NCBI GenBank assembly: GCA_013365365.1
Contig: JABVXU010000004.1
Location: 434,001-498,000 of the forward strand
DNA from: Cruorifilaria tuberocauda
Lineage: Eukaryota > Nematoda > Chromadorea > Rhabditida > Onchocercidae
Direction of reading: 5' to 3'
DNA length: 64,000 nucleotides
A model generated the notes under the pieces. It was not told where the DNA came from. It did no database searches and worked only from the letters and a program-made list of their open reading frames with translations. Made by a program: the position numbers and the translations under genes. This document shows, in pieces, positions 26,301 to 38,400 of the stretch (position 1 is its first letter; the number at the start of each line of letters is the position of its first letter).

Positions 26301-27877
26301 AATTTGAAACTTCTCTCAGATGAATTTATTTTTTTTACCATTATTTACATCTATATTAAGCACATTGAATTAAGCAGGGTAACGTCTTCTGTTTAGTATA
26401 GATAAAATACGCAATTACTAGACAAAATGAGCTTAATTAATTAGAAATGTTAACATCAGCATTTATCGCTAATTTAACGAAAAGGTAAGAAAAAGTGTGC
26501 TATTAAAGCATTCAAATGCAATGTGATAGACATTTTGAGATAATATAAAAGGAATTATAACAAATGAATATTGACAACTTACGTCCAAAAATATCTCATC
26601 AATGAGGAAATTACTGAAGTTATCAAATCTAAATTCAATAAATGCTCTACAATAAACAAATTCAGTTATTGTTGAAATGTTCCATAAATATTTTTTAATG
26701 TTTTACAAAGAAATTTTTTTTATATAAGTTTTTTCTAAAAATTTATATAAAATGAATGAAATGCTATTGAGTAAAAAGCTTTAAATTTATAATCCAAGAT
26801 AAATATGAAATTATGAGCATCTAAAATTACCGAATTATAAACAACAATAAATGCATTCATTTAACCACTGCTGCATTATGCAATGAATAATGGATAAATT
26901 AAACAGAAGATTTTAGAGTTTTCGCTACTTACTATTACTTTCAACAGTTTCCGTAAACAAGATTTTGACAGAATTACGTATTAGCAGCTGAAGATGATGG
27001 GCAAATAACACGAAATTCGTACATCATTTTCAAAAGCTTCGTGTGTAAATTCATGCCTTAATTAAATCAGTATATGCGCAGACTTAAAGCATCATTGGAT
27101 CGATACTGAAAAATTATGAATAATTTACAACATCATTACGAATGAAAGGAAAAGTTGATTTCAGATCATTTCCAGATCAAAATCTCATGAAGTTCTGAAG
27201 TTAACCATCCATCCGGGAAAATAGAAGAAAAAAACTATCAGTTTGGTCAAGATCTACAAAATACTTTATGTACATAAAATGTACTTGTATACTTCATGTT
27301 TACAAATCGAACAACTTTATGAGGAGATGATACTTTCTGTTCTTTTATTTTAATACCAAATTATTCTGAAACAAATCAAATTAACACTATAACTTTTTAG
27401 ATTGGTGGTTGCATATATTACTAACCGTCGGTTTACTAGTTTTTTCTTGCTACTTTTTGCAAAACAATCTTTACTTTTTATTTTTAATTATTACTAGTAT
27501 TTTATCTATTAAACAATACCAATGATAGATATTACTTCTAAATATTGCAAGTTTAGACATACAATATGTAAAAAGCGCCGTTCACAGATGGCGACTGATG
27601 ATAAGTTTTGACTACGGTTATATTTTATGCAGGCTCAAGTCTCAAATTAACACTGATAACAATTTTAAAAAGTTAAAGATAACCAAAGATAACTTCTTAA
27701 AGATCTTAGCAACACGTGCAAACGTAATTATGGTCTTGCTAACACAAATACAATAAAAAATAAAGTAATAATTAGCTTAATAGGAAGAAAAGGACAGATC
27801 ATTTTGATTGTTTATGGTAGAACATTTAAATGAGTAATATTGTTGAAGAGGAACATTTAAATATAACGCGATATAGT

Positions 27878-27900
27878 ACACACACACACACACACACACA
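27878..27900. repeat. (AC)n microsatellite
   Basis: Twenty-three bases of perfect alternating A and C (11.5 units) in the gene-poor stretch. A run of this length should be polymorphic between isolates. Confidence 0.97.
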
Positions 27901-30711
27901 TCATACATCATACGAACTGCAAATAGCATAATTTAACCGGCATATAATCGATCTTCTTTCTATTCTCTTTTCAGAATGAATGAATTGCAATTATCTTCCA
28001 TAATTTTATTTCACTCAGAAAATGATTCAAAAAATTGAGGTATTATCTCAGTAAACAATGAAAATATTACTTTGATAAAGTTCTATTAAGTATGAGAGGT
28101 CGTCTAAAACAAAAAATTTAAAAACAAGTAACGTAAAACTCTCTATAAATGATTAGTTATATGTGTTAATCCTTTGATAAAAGATGACATAGTTTAAGGA
28201 AGGCTTACTTCATCTATATTTTCATACGTACTAATGCTCTTATCTTTATAATTTCAATGAACAGGTGTGGATAAAACAGTTAATTTTAATTGTATCACAT
28301 AGCGATATTGAGGTAAAACTGCATGAATGTAACGTTTGTACTACACTTAAACAACAATTCAAAGAAGCATTTGCAGTTTTTCAAATCAAATCTTGAAGCG
28401 AAATAGAATATGTAAGAAATGTAAACTCCCGGTAAGATACTGACAACATCATTTTATCAATGCAAAGAAAATACAACTCACATGAAATTTAATAAATTCT
28501 CCCGAAACATTGTTGTCAAGAAAAACGATAAATTCAGAAGAATTAATTAAGAGATAATCAGTGAAACACGTTGAACTTTGGAAAGCAACAAGTAAGTTGC
28601 ATACAGAAGGATCTTCAAACAACTATTAGTAGTGAAAATAAGGAACTTCAAAAGTGAATATCATTCCAACAAACTACAAATAAAACGCCTTAAGCTGAAT
28701 CACGCTTGCCATTTGTCTAAAAATTTGGATATCCATGTCGATGTAGCGAATTGAAACTGACTGATAATTTTGGCATAGCGCTAAATGAATACTTAAGTTT
28801 TTTTGGCATTGAACTAATCCTATAAATGTGATGAATATGAATGAATTATGGCGTTTTTAACAAATTCATAACATTCCACTGATGATATAAAAATTTTCAC
28901 AACAAAGATAGTCTTAGCCAAAAGGAAGTGCGATCAGGTGAAAACATTAGGAAGTGTTAGAGAAATTTCACTGATAAAAAAAATTAAACTTTAAGGGACT
29001 TAGATGAAAAATGCAGCAAAAGATATACTTAGAAATGCTTGATGTAAGGTGAAGTACTAAATTATATTCAACTCAACTTTATGTTGAAATCCAATTAGCG
29101 TTTTTTTTTCGTTGACATATTTAGTTCATAATTGAAAGTGAAATTGGTACATGAATACATGAAGTGTACTGCTGCACTAATTGTGAACTTAAAATTGCTT
29201 CATCTCTTTGATTTATAAATCCTTACAAATTCAATTGACAAACTAAAGAAACACAACAGAAATTTATGACAATTTTGATTCTTAATGTGTATGCAAGATT
29301 GTGCTGCATTAGACTAATCAATAATTCAAGTAAATTCTTACTCTGTTTATTCATCCAATAAATATGACTTTATTTTTATTGGCAATGAAAAGAAAGAGGA
29401 TCTTCGACTTGTGTACTGTCGACATTAAGCGACAAGCAATAACAGATGAATTTTAAGGCAGTGAAGTATTTCAGATATGACAATAAAAAAAGTTATCAAA
29501 ACTATTTTTTTATACAATTAACCTTTTGCATAGAAATAATGGAACATCAAAAGGAATTCCTGTTGCAGCAAAGGTCTGAATTCTTGATGCATCATTTTAG
29601 ACAGTAAGCCATTCTCTTTTACAAGTAGAAATGTAACTGCCGGATATTTCAGAGTATTACATCATATATAACATTACATAATGAAATGACTACTAATCAT
29701 TAATGTTTAACAAACAACCAAGAGAAAATGAAAAAGATACTGCTAACAAACTGATTCAAATTCGTAATTTTAATTCTTTATATGCTAGTTAAGAGGTTCT
29801 GTTCTTTGATCTTCACTCAAGAATTTCGAATAGACTGTTTAAATGTTCGAAGATTTCAAATGCTTATTTCAATAAATGTTAAATAAGCAAGAACCCTTGT
29901 GGCAAGGAAAATATTGCAGTTGAGCATAAGTGACCATCACAAAGGATCACCAAATCCAAGCATCAATCTTTTCGTGATGTGGAGAGAGTCATTAGGGACC
30001 GATTAGGCGTAATACTGTTCGTTTACCGGCATTCATTTATAATACTGCTAGCGGATACCTTTGGTATATCATTTAAAATGACAAGTTATTAATGCAGAAA
30101 ATATTCGTCCTTCGCATCTTTTTTTTCCATTGCTTTTGTGTAGTAGAAATCATTTCAAGAATATATCACCTACTATAAAAACACTTCAAACTTGAAAAAT
30201 TACGCTAAAATGAAAAAATTGTAAGATCGACTAAGACATATTTGAAGCTATTTAATATCACTAAGAAAGAAGAAAAAGAAAACTAAAATGAATTAAAACA
30301 AGTGTGTTTCAAATTAAACAATAATAAATAAATGCAACAGACGTTTTTAGAAAAAATGAACGAAACTGACACGGAGATATAATGATTAATCAAAAATGGA
30401 TAACGAGAAATGGGCCTGCAAAATTCAATTTTCACCACAAATAACAATAAAAAATGATTGACTTAGAGAGATTGTGATGTGATATTTCAGAAAACCAATT
30501 TTTTCTTCTTTAAAGACAGTTTTCATTTCTTAAAAGCATAAAATACAATGCAAAAGCAAACTGACAATGACTTCAATAAATTCATTAAATCAGCAATCAT
30601 TTTAATCTCAATCCCTCATATTTCATGCATGCAACTATGATCTGAACCGGTTTTCCAAATCCTGTTTGGATATCTCAATTAAATCAGGCTAACATATCTG
30701 AATATATAAAT

Positions 30712-30713
<2 letters not shown>

Positions 30714-30742
<29 letters not shown>
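30714..30742. repeat. (AT)n microsatellite
   Basis: Twenty-nine bases of perfect alternating A and T (14.5 units). Confidence 0.97.
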
Positions 30743-30744
<2 letters not shown>

Positions 30745-31239
30745 AGCTGTAATCGTCATAGGATTATTCTTCCGCAGTTTTCTAATCCATTTTAATATGT
30801 TATTTAAAATTCCAACAAATAAACCGAGTTAGAAACATTATCTCACTTTCAAAATATTTAGCATTGAAATGTGAAAGATCTCAATTTCTTATCGAATGTT
30901 ATCAGCTGAAGAAAACGAATTTTTAGAAATATTTAACCTTAAATACATTTGGGATGAAAAAGTGGAATTTAGCATCGATTAATTAATAATGAAAGTCCTG
31001 TTATCGCCTGATGGTCGAGAACGAGTAATGTAATGGGATTTCTTTAAAAAGTGAAATCTTTTACAGAATCGCATTATTAGTCATTTTCCTTCTATACAGT
31101 TCAAAATATTTTTTGAGCTCAATATTAATCTTTGGTCAATTTTAGCAAAAAGGAGCATATTCAATAATGCAGTAGGAATAATTCCAATTTTTAGCCTTTT
31201 TTAAAAATTTGTTCGATGACTTTGGATTACCCAACGATT

Positions 31240-32190
31240 AGAAGAACCGGTCAAAGATATCATCAGCTCTTTTTGACTCTGTTGGACGTAATCGCTGGCC
31301 AAGTCGCAATAATTAACCCTAATGAAATAACGAAATGCAATCGGTTATGTGAACAGATACATTCACCACAAATTTTCCAGCTAATACTCTCTTACTACTC
31401 TCTTTTTCTTTCATATTTTATGCTTCAATGATCACAGAAAACAAAAGAAAAGTAATGCAAGGTGAAATATACAATTAGTAATCAGTTTGGAAACTTCGCA
31501 TGATCGCTGGATTTTTATCAACCTTATGAGGTAAAAAATATCTGACATGATGTGAGATGGGTGATTGCTCAATTCTTTTACGAATCCTTCTCAGCTTTAG
31601 TCTATAAACGATCGTATTCTCAAATTTTAGAAATTTTAAATATGTCATGAAGTGGACGTGAGCAAAGGTCAAGCACAAGCAAGAATTCTGCACAGCGGTA
31701 AAAAGCAGCACATTGTCCAACACAATCATGAAGTAACGATATGTCTCTGGCCCAAAGCCAATACTCGCCACGGGCGGCTATTCAAATGTCATCGTTAGCA
31801 GTTTTGTTGATTGTTGTGGCAGAATTGATTGAGATAAGGACCGATAATTCGAATGCGGCAAATGTTAGGGCAAATGGCACATGTTTCACAACTATGGCAT
31901 ACAAAGATTATATAATAGTGGTTCGGTTTTAGTTCTGCTACACGCGCATATGATTTCAGTGGACAATAAACGATTAAAAATATTTGCATGTGAAAGTATA
32001 ATATAATTATCACTGCTGTCACTAAATAGGGGAATTCTAACAATAATTTATAGCGAAACTGGATAACATCGCTATGTTTTCAACTTGAGAAATGAGGTCA
32101 TCGGACAGTTTGCAAACCGCGTACGTTTTCCGGTTTATAGTCATCTTGACAGAATCACTGGACGATATCATTGCATGCAAAGTAGTGCAC
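31240..32190 (-). pseudogene. Possible decayed seven-helix (rhodopsin-like) receptor
   Basis: Minus-strand peptides resembling parts of a class A receptor follow one another in different frames. A block from an ATG near 32170 contains TYAVCKLSDDLISQ and IAMLSSFAINY, like helix 3 with its conserved Cys. Next comes a hydrophobic run ending HMQIFLIVYCPLKSYAR, which resembles the end of helix 3 and loop 2. Then come HVPFALTFAAFELSVLISI and TYRYFMIVLDNVLLFTAVQ, the latter running into the basic stretch RLKLRRIRKRIEQS, and last LHFVISLGLIIATWPAI near 31300. The frames change without good splice sites: candidate introns are only 20-50 nt and acceptors are not T-rich, unlike every firm gene here. A frameshifted pseudogene is favoured. 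The region is relatively GC-rich and also open on the plus strand, including a signal-like MSSLAVLLIVVAELIEI at about 31786, so a plus-strand gene is not excluded. Confidence 0.3.
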
Positions 32191-32199
32191 TACTTGATT

Positions 32200-35100
32200 T
32201 GACCTCTCGAAAGTCATTTATCCTCCGTTACACCATCAGTTAACAGACGTCTCGTTTGTTCTTGCGCGTTTCAGTTCATTTATTTCAAAAAATCAGCAGC
32301 TTTTAGAATTAATTATTTTACCTTCGACAATATCATTCCTTTGATACATTTCGATCCTCGGAAAATGCTATTAAAATTTATATGCAGATTTGTTAAACTT
32401 CCAACAAAATATTTACACATCTTCAAATGTGGTTGGTAACTGGTCTAATGCAATTGATTTGTGATTTCTTTCCAATCGAAAATAGCAAAATACTCAAATA
32501 CTGAATTGAAGCAAATACTGAAGCAAAATACTGAATTACTTCGTATATATGATTATTTACACTAGCTTATATATACATCAGTTTTTATGGTTATTTAGTT
32601 TTCTTACTTTCATCGATCAGAAACGTCCAACTTTATTTCATAGAAAGAACTGAGACGCAAAATGAAATTTTTAGCTTACTTTATATTAAATTATTAATTT
32701 TTTATAAGGAAATATTTCTGCTCTTAATTTGCAGTATTCAAGCTCGTAGCGGCAACTAATAACAGCTATCAATAGAACAAATTGTTGATTCAATTTAAAC
32801 TTTCCTCTTTTTATTTGAAATTAAATAGAAAACAAATTCCTTTCCATTGTCATATACTTAAAATGAGGAAGATGTAAAAATCTTATACCATAAATTATAG
32901 TTTATCTTTACACTAATTAATGGTAATTTTGAGTATACCAAATTTCTCCGAAGGATTATCAAATTTAAAATTACACGAATTCCCCAGTACAATAATACAA
33001 TAAAATAATGAAATAGCAACAGTTTTCCAGTTTTGGAATTAGTTTCTGATATTCTTCAAAACAGCAATATAGAGCAACAACGATTAAAATCAAAAATTGA
33101 AATACTTCTGATTTTTAGCAACCGGTTTCGAATAACAAATCACAAAGATATTCAACAAAGATATAAACAAATAGATAGGTTTGTTTTTTGAAAAAAAGCA
33201 TATTTTAACGACTAAATTAGGACATGAAACCAGTTGCAAACCTTTTTTTTATTTACGGCTTTTTGACGGATGCAGCAATTTACCTAGTTTACCGATATCC
33301 GTGACTGAGAAATTTCCATTTCGATGCTGATAAATCAAATCCATGTAACATTTCGATTTTATAGCTTTTGCTTTCTTTTTGCTTCTTTTCTACTTGTCCA
33401 TTAATGAGTTCTTGTAATCTGACTGTACTCTAAAGGATCAAATTCTTCGTACTAAGCTATTATTTCTGATGAAATGTATCGATGCAAGCTATTAGTGTCA
33501 CAAAATCCGGCAAGAAATGATATTCCAATGGACAGGTGAAAAGAGAGACTATCGATAAAATGAATAAAAAGATTAGACGATCGAAATTATTCACAGCTCA
33601 ATTGATGTTGGATAAATTAAATTAGTGTTGATTTTATATTTGAAGCTGGACTGTATGGTAGAATTTTCAAAAGAAATGATGTAATAAAGGTTTATTATGT
33701 AGAAAAGTTCATGTCGTAGGAGATCTAAAATTATATCCATTAGATATTATCACATATAGAAATTGACGAAAGGTTGGAAATTGTCACTAACTGTTTCAGT
33801 TTATGCCAGATAATTTAACAAATGAATTGAAAAACTACTAGCGTATGGTGATAAAGCTAAAAATATCTTAAATAAACTTTGTTACTAATCGTATCAAATG
33901 TAATTTCTCAATAAGATCATACTATTCTTACCTATCAACTTATCAGATCCTTGTTTTATCATTTTTGTCATAGCTGCAATCTGTCATGACATCCGTCAAA
34001 TTCTTCATCAATCACTATTTCAATTGACTAATTTATTGCTAGAATTTGGATTTAAAAAATTATCCCCAGCAATTGTAAAAGAACTTTTAACTAATCGAAA
34101 AAAATTCTTGAGTAAGCGGAAGAAAAGATAAACTTTAGGTTGACCACATGATTGATCAGCAAATAAAGAACTAATTGACTACTTTTTCTAGTTGTTCACA
34201 AACGCAAAACATGAGAACTTGATATACAAAACTTTGGAAATTCAAAGAAATTGAACAAATCAGTCCCAAATTACCATAAATATATAAGTCTAGGTTTTCC
34301 TTTGGGGCATCAAACCGAATTACATTAAACTACTTGTTTCGACAGAAATATTTAATGATTTCTTAAAAACCGTTCTCATTTTATTTTTTGGTATTTAGTA
34401 GAATACGAAGTTACAGTGAATATAGCAATACTAACTAATTCTTAATTTTAAGAAAAATCAAGGTACTATTCGGCTTCTAGTCCAGACGTGCCATTGAATT
34501 TTTGGCAACTTTGTTTCGTCACCATTCAGTTCAGAGTGTTTCGTTCCTGTAGAATATTGATTAGCATCTTATACTCTGTCACTGCTTATCAAACGTAACA
34601 AAAGTCATAAGGCGTTCATTGTTCCGTTTGACTTGCAATTCTCGTACATGTGCATATGCAAAATCATCAATCTACATACAGCTACAAAAAGGAAAAATTT
34701 TTAGCAAACGATACGATATCAAAAAAAAATTAAAATTAGAAAGACATATGAGTGTTACGGAAATATTAAAAATATTTAAAAAATTGTTATTCATAAGAAA
34801 AACATTAACAATGAAAAATTATTAAAACAATACCATTTTTTTTGAGAGGAAAGAGGGGGAAAAGGGTAAAGGAAAGAGAGATAATGAATAAGGAATAAAT
34901 ACTCATTAATTATGCAGCAAGAAATGAACAGTAATAAAGAACAAATAAAGAACATATAAAAAGTAATACAAATTATCTGGAAAAAATGTTTCCACAATTG
35001 TATTCTTCAGTAATGGCAACTAAATTAATTTCGACTTCATAGTTTATGTCGAATGTATTTTGTCTCAAAATTTAACCAAATTACAGACGCATACCGGCTC

Positions 35101-35471
35101 TAACTAACATATTTTCATACAATTTCCAATTGAAAGTTTGTTAATAATTTGGAAGAAAATATAGAAAAAGTTGAAAAAATTTCAAAGAGATTAGTAACTC
35201 AGAATTCTGAAACGTATCTGAATTTCAAAAAATTTCGACAAAACTACAATTAAATACTAAAAGGGAATTTCAGCAGTTAACTAAATTCTAACATGAAAAA
35301 GAAGAAACCAAAACTACTTGTGGAAACATTGATGAATCAAATGAGGTAAAATTTTAATAATTACGAGATGAATCAGCACAAGTAATTTTCACTGACAGTT
35401 GTGAGATCTGTTAGACGAGAAAATTATTTGAGACTTCATTATACACGGAATTTGAATTAAATGCAGTTGCT
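32200..35471. other. Intergenic stretch downstream of PPIP5K
   Basis: About 3.3 kb, AT-rich, between the receptor-like fragment and the PPIP5K stop codon. No exon could be supported on either strand. Confidence 0.4.
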
Positions 35472-38400
35472 CTAGTAACCTATTCGTTCTAGTTTTTTTG
35501 CCGTATCCGATAGTTCGACTGCAATTACCGATAACTCTGTAAATATTCAATTTTAGTTTCCTTAAAGCTTCTTCCTGAGAAGTTCAAGATCTAAATTTGC
35601 AGCATTTAAAATACAGCATGGTAATTTGCAACAGCGATTTGCTACAGTATGAATAACTTACAAAGAAAACAATGGGGAACAAATTTAGTGATATTTATAT
35701 CACTAAATTTATATGTATATATATATATCCCATAAGTGATATTTATTCCAATAACAGAATGAATACCGGAAAAGAGAGCCAAAAAACAATCTTACTTCTA
35801 TTCGAAGAAATTGGTGTTTTTGGAGGAGAAGGGATCGGTGTTCGAATTTTCATTAGTCGCTCAAGAAAACGATCCAACTGACTAAAACGTATATTGTCAT
35901 GCAATGTTTCCAATGAACGAAGTGGAGGCCAAAAACGGCGAATTTCTAAAACAGTAAAAATTTAGTTCAGATTCATTGAGATTATAGAATGATGAAATGA
36001 ATGAAGGAAAATACTTAACTCCCACAGATATCTCATCTTCTGCTTTGTAAGTTTGTAACCGCGGGGCACTTGATGATCGCGCGATTACTGCAGTAGATAG
36101 CACTGCTGGACCTGCTAAGAAAATGATATTATACCTATCATAAAAAAACCAAGTTTTTTGCATAAAAATTAAAAACAATGAGTATTAACACGACTGTAAA
36201 GAAAATACTCACAAGTAATCAGAGCGAGCGAAATGATCGCTATAAAAGTACCTGAAACTAATTCGAAAAACAAAAGGCTTACTGTTGGATAATCTTCGTC
36301 GTGCTGAATCATTCGATTTACCAAAAAGTACATCTGTACTAATTAGACGGTTATCCAGCTCTAAAAAGATCATTCTCATATAATGTAGTGATTAATGTCA
36401 GAAATTGACTTACAATTAGGATCAATGATGAAAAAAAAAGTAAGAGATGAACCTGTTAAAAAGCTGACTGTATGATGCTTGAAACAATAAGGAAATCTCG
36501 ACCGACGTGCTGAAAAGGAGTGCCTTTAAACCTCTTTAAGACGATGGCGCGCAATCCCGTTACAAACGACTTCCAGGTGAACAGATGGGCTCATATAATA
36601 CATGCGACGTCAGAATTATAATAATCAGTTCAAGCGTTAGAATCAAATCACCGCCCATGCTATAGCGGAACCGAACATACCCGATCTGCAGCTCCCCACT
36701 ACCATGGTCACTTAACCACCAAACCAACATTCCAATGTACTACGTAACAATAATTAAACTTACATGCACCAGGAGAGCTGCGTCCATTTCTTGGATCAGT
36801 GTTCATATCAGAGGTTGCCGATCCGGGATCATCTGGACTCACGAAATCCCAGTTGACCTCCACCGTTGATTTCGTACAGGATATGTCGCTCATGGACTTC
36901 ATCAAACCAATGAGATGATTTTCTGTTGAAGCACCACGCGCCGATGTCTCTGTATCCAGGTCACTTATCGACGAACAACTTCCTGCGAAACTTCGGGAAT
37001 CCGCTCCAGTTTCACTGTTCGTTGCAACATGCCGCCTATCATGGTGTAAATTTCCAGGACTGTGTCGAGCTAATTCATCCGTTGCTAGGAAAATAAATGA
37101 ACATTTTAAACATTCACTTCGATTCAATCTAACCTATCTTCCAGCTTCTCAGGCGGAATCATCATTTAGATTCCTATTTTAAACAAAAATGGTACCAAAT
37201 AGTCCCGTGTAATTCATTAATCAGATCGCGAAATAACTAAAGTTACTAATTTAAAGATGATATGTGCAGCAAGAAAATGAAATGAACATAAAGCTTACTG
37301 TATTGACCAGAAGCAACTTCATCGAGCGCAACCAAATTGACACTTTCATCATTTAAATCATCTTCTGAATCGTTCAGTTCTAGACGTTTTTTGGTAAGTA
37401 CTAAAGCTTGCGCAGAGGCTTTGCCAACAGTAAGATTATTAAGACTACTGGATGAGCTACTTTCTGAATGGCTTCCATATGTCGTATTATTAGTTAGAAC
37501 TCCCGGAAATGGAGAATTTCCGAAATCGGTTATGCCCTATAAGAGAATAAAACGATATTCTGATTTTGATAAATATTCAGATTTCTTGAAAATTATTGCC
37601 TTAAAAAAAAGTTCCAATAGCCTCGTTTTTAGTAAGCGATTGGTGATAATGGTAAGAGAGAAGAACAACGACAGATAAATTGGTTCGTAAGAATATTAAT
37701 TTATTTGATAAAACGATATGTCCATAACAAACACAAAAGAGAAATTAAAGTTGAAGAGCAATAAAGATGAGATTGATATGATTGGCTGTTAAAATATCTA
37801 AATGGCCCTACAGTATTAAAGTGAATGGATTACCACCACCTTTTCACCACCAACAATCCCCATAGATGATAACGAAGCAGATGAAGGTGCACAATTTCGA
37901 GTGGAAAGCTTCGATTTTGTTCCCGTTGGTCCCGATGATTGCTTACTATTTGAGCTGAAATGAAAGCAGAAACTTACAATTCAGCTTAAACAGATCAGTG
38001 CAATATTTAAGCAAGCAACAACGGCAAATAATCAAACTACGTTTGTCTAATGTAAATGACACAGTTTGAAATGTTGTGAAAATTAATCAATTAATATGAT
38101 GAAAAGAATATACTAAAATATTAAAATGGTAAATGTAACAAAAGTTAAACTTAACTATAATAACGGAATAACTGAAAATCCAAATCAAATTTTTCGTACT
38201 ATGAGTTACGAGAAGCGGATATAAGAAGACTTTGTATTTAAGAAAACGACGGAATACATCTCTTTCTTAAATATTGGCATACTTCGGCCAGCTGAAACTG
38301 AAAAGAAACTAACTTTGGAAAGCGCGTTTCATAGATACGTTCCTTTTCAGTTAAAAAGCAAGGATAAAGGCCCGGTGAAAACAATAGTTCGATATGAAAG

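Larger units (their letters stand above)
20347..31200. other. Long gene-poor stretch
   Basis: About 10.9 kb upstream of the convertase with no exon chain supported on either strand. It is strongly AT-rich. Open frames of 60-75 codons occur (20514-20696, 24110-24328, 25348-25542, 25779-25985) but are rich in Lys, Asn, Ile and Phe and lack splice context. It holds one (AC)n and one (AT)n run, and an isolated CCGCCC at 22691-22696. Confidence 0.4.

Noticed and set aside
20318..35471. tRNA, rRNA or spliced-leader RNA genes in the gene-poor stretch
   Set aside because: No B-box-like element with a matching cloverleaf and no spliced-leader core sequence was noticed by eye; a covariance search would be decisive.
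36414..36452. Longer version of the optional PPIP5K micro-exon, ending at a GTAAGT donor at 36413
   Set aside because: It leaves a phase that creates a stop codon on joining the next exon, whereas the GTTCAT donor keeps the frame; at most a rare truncated form.
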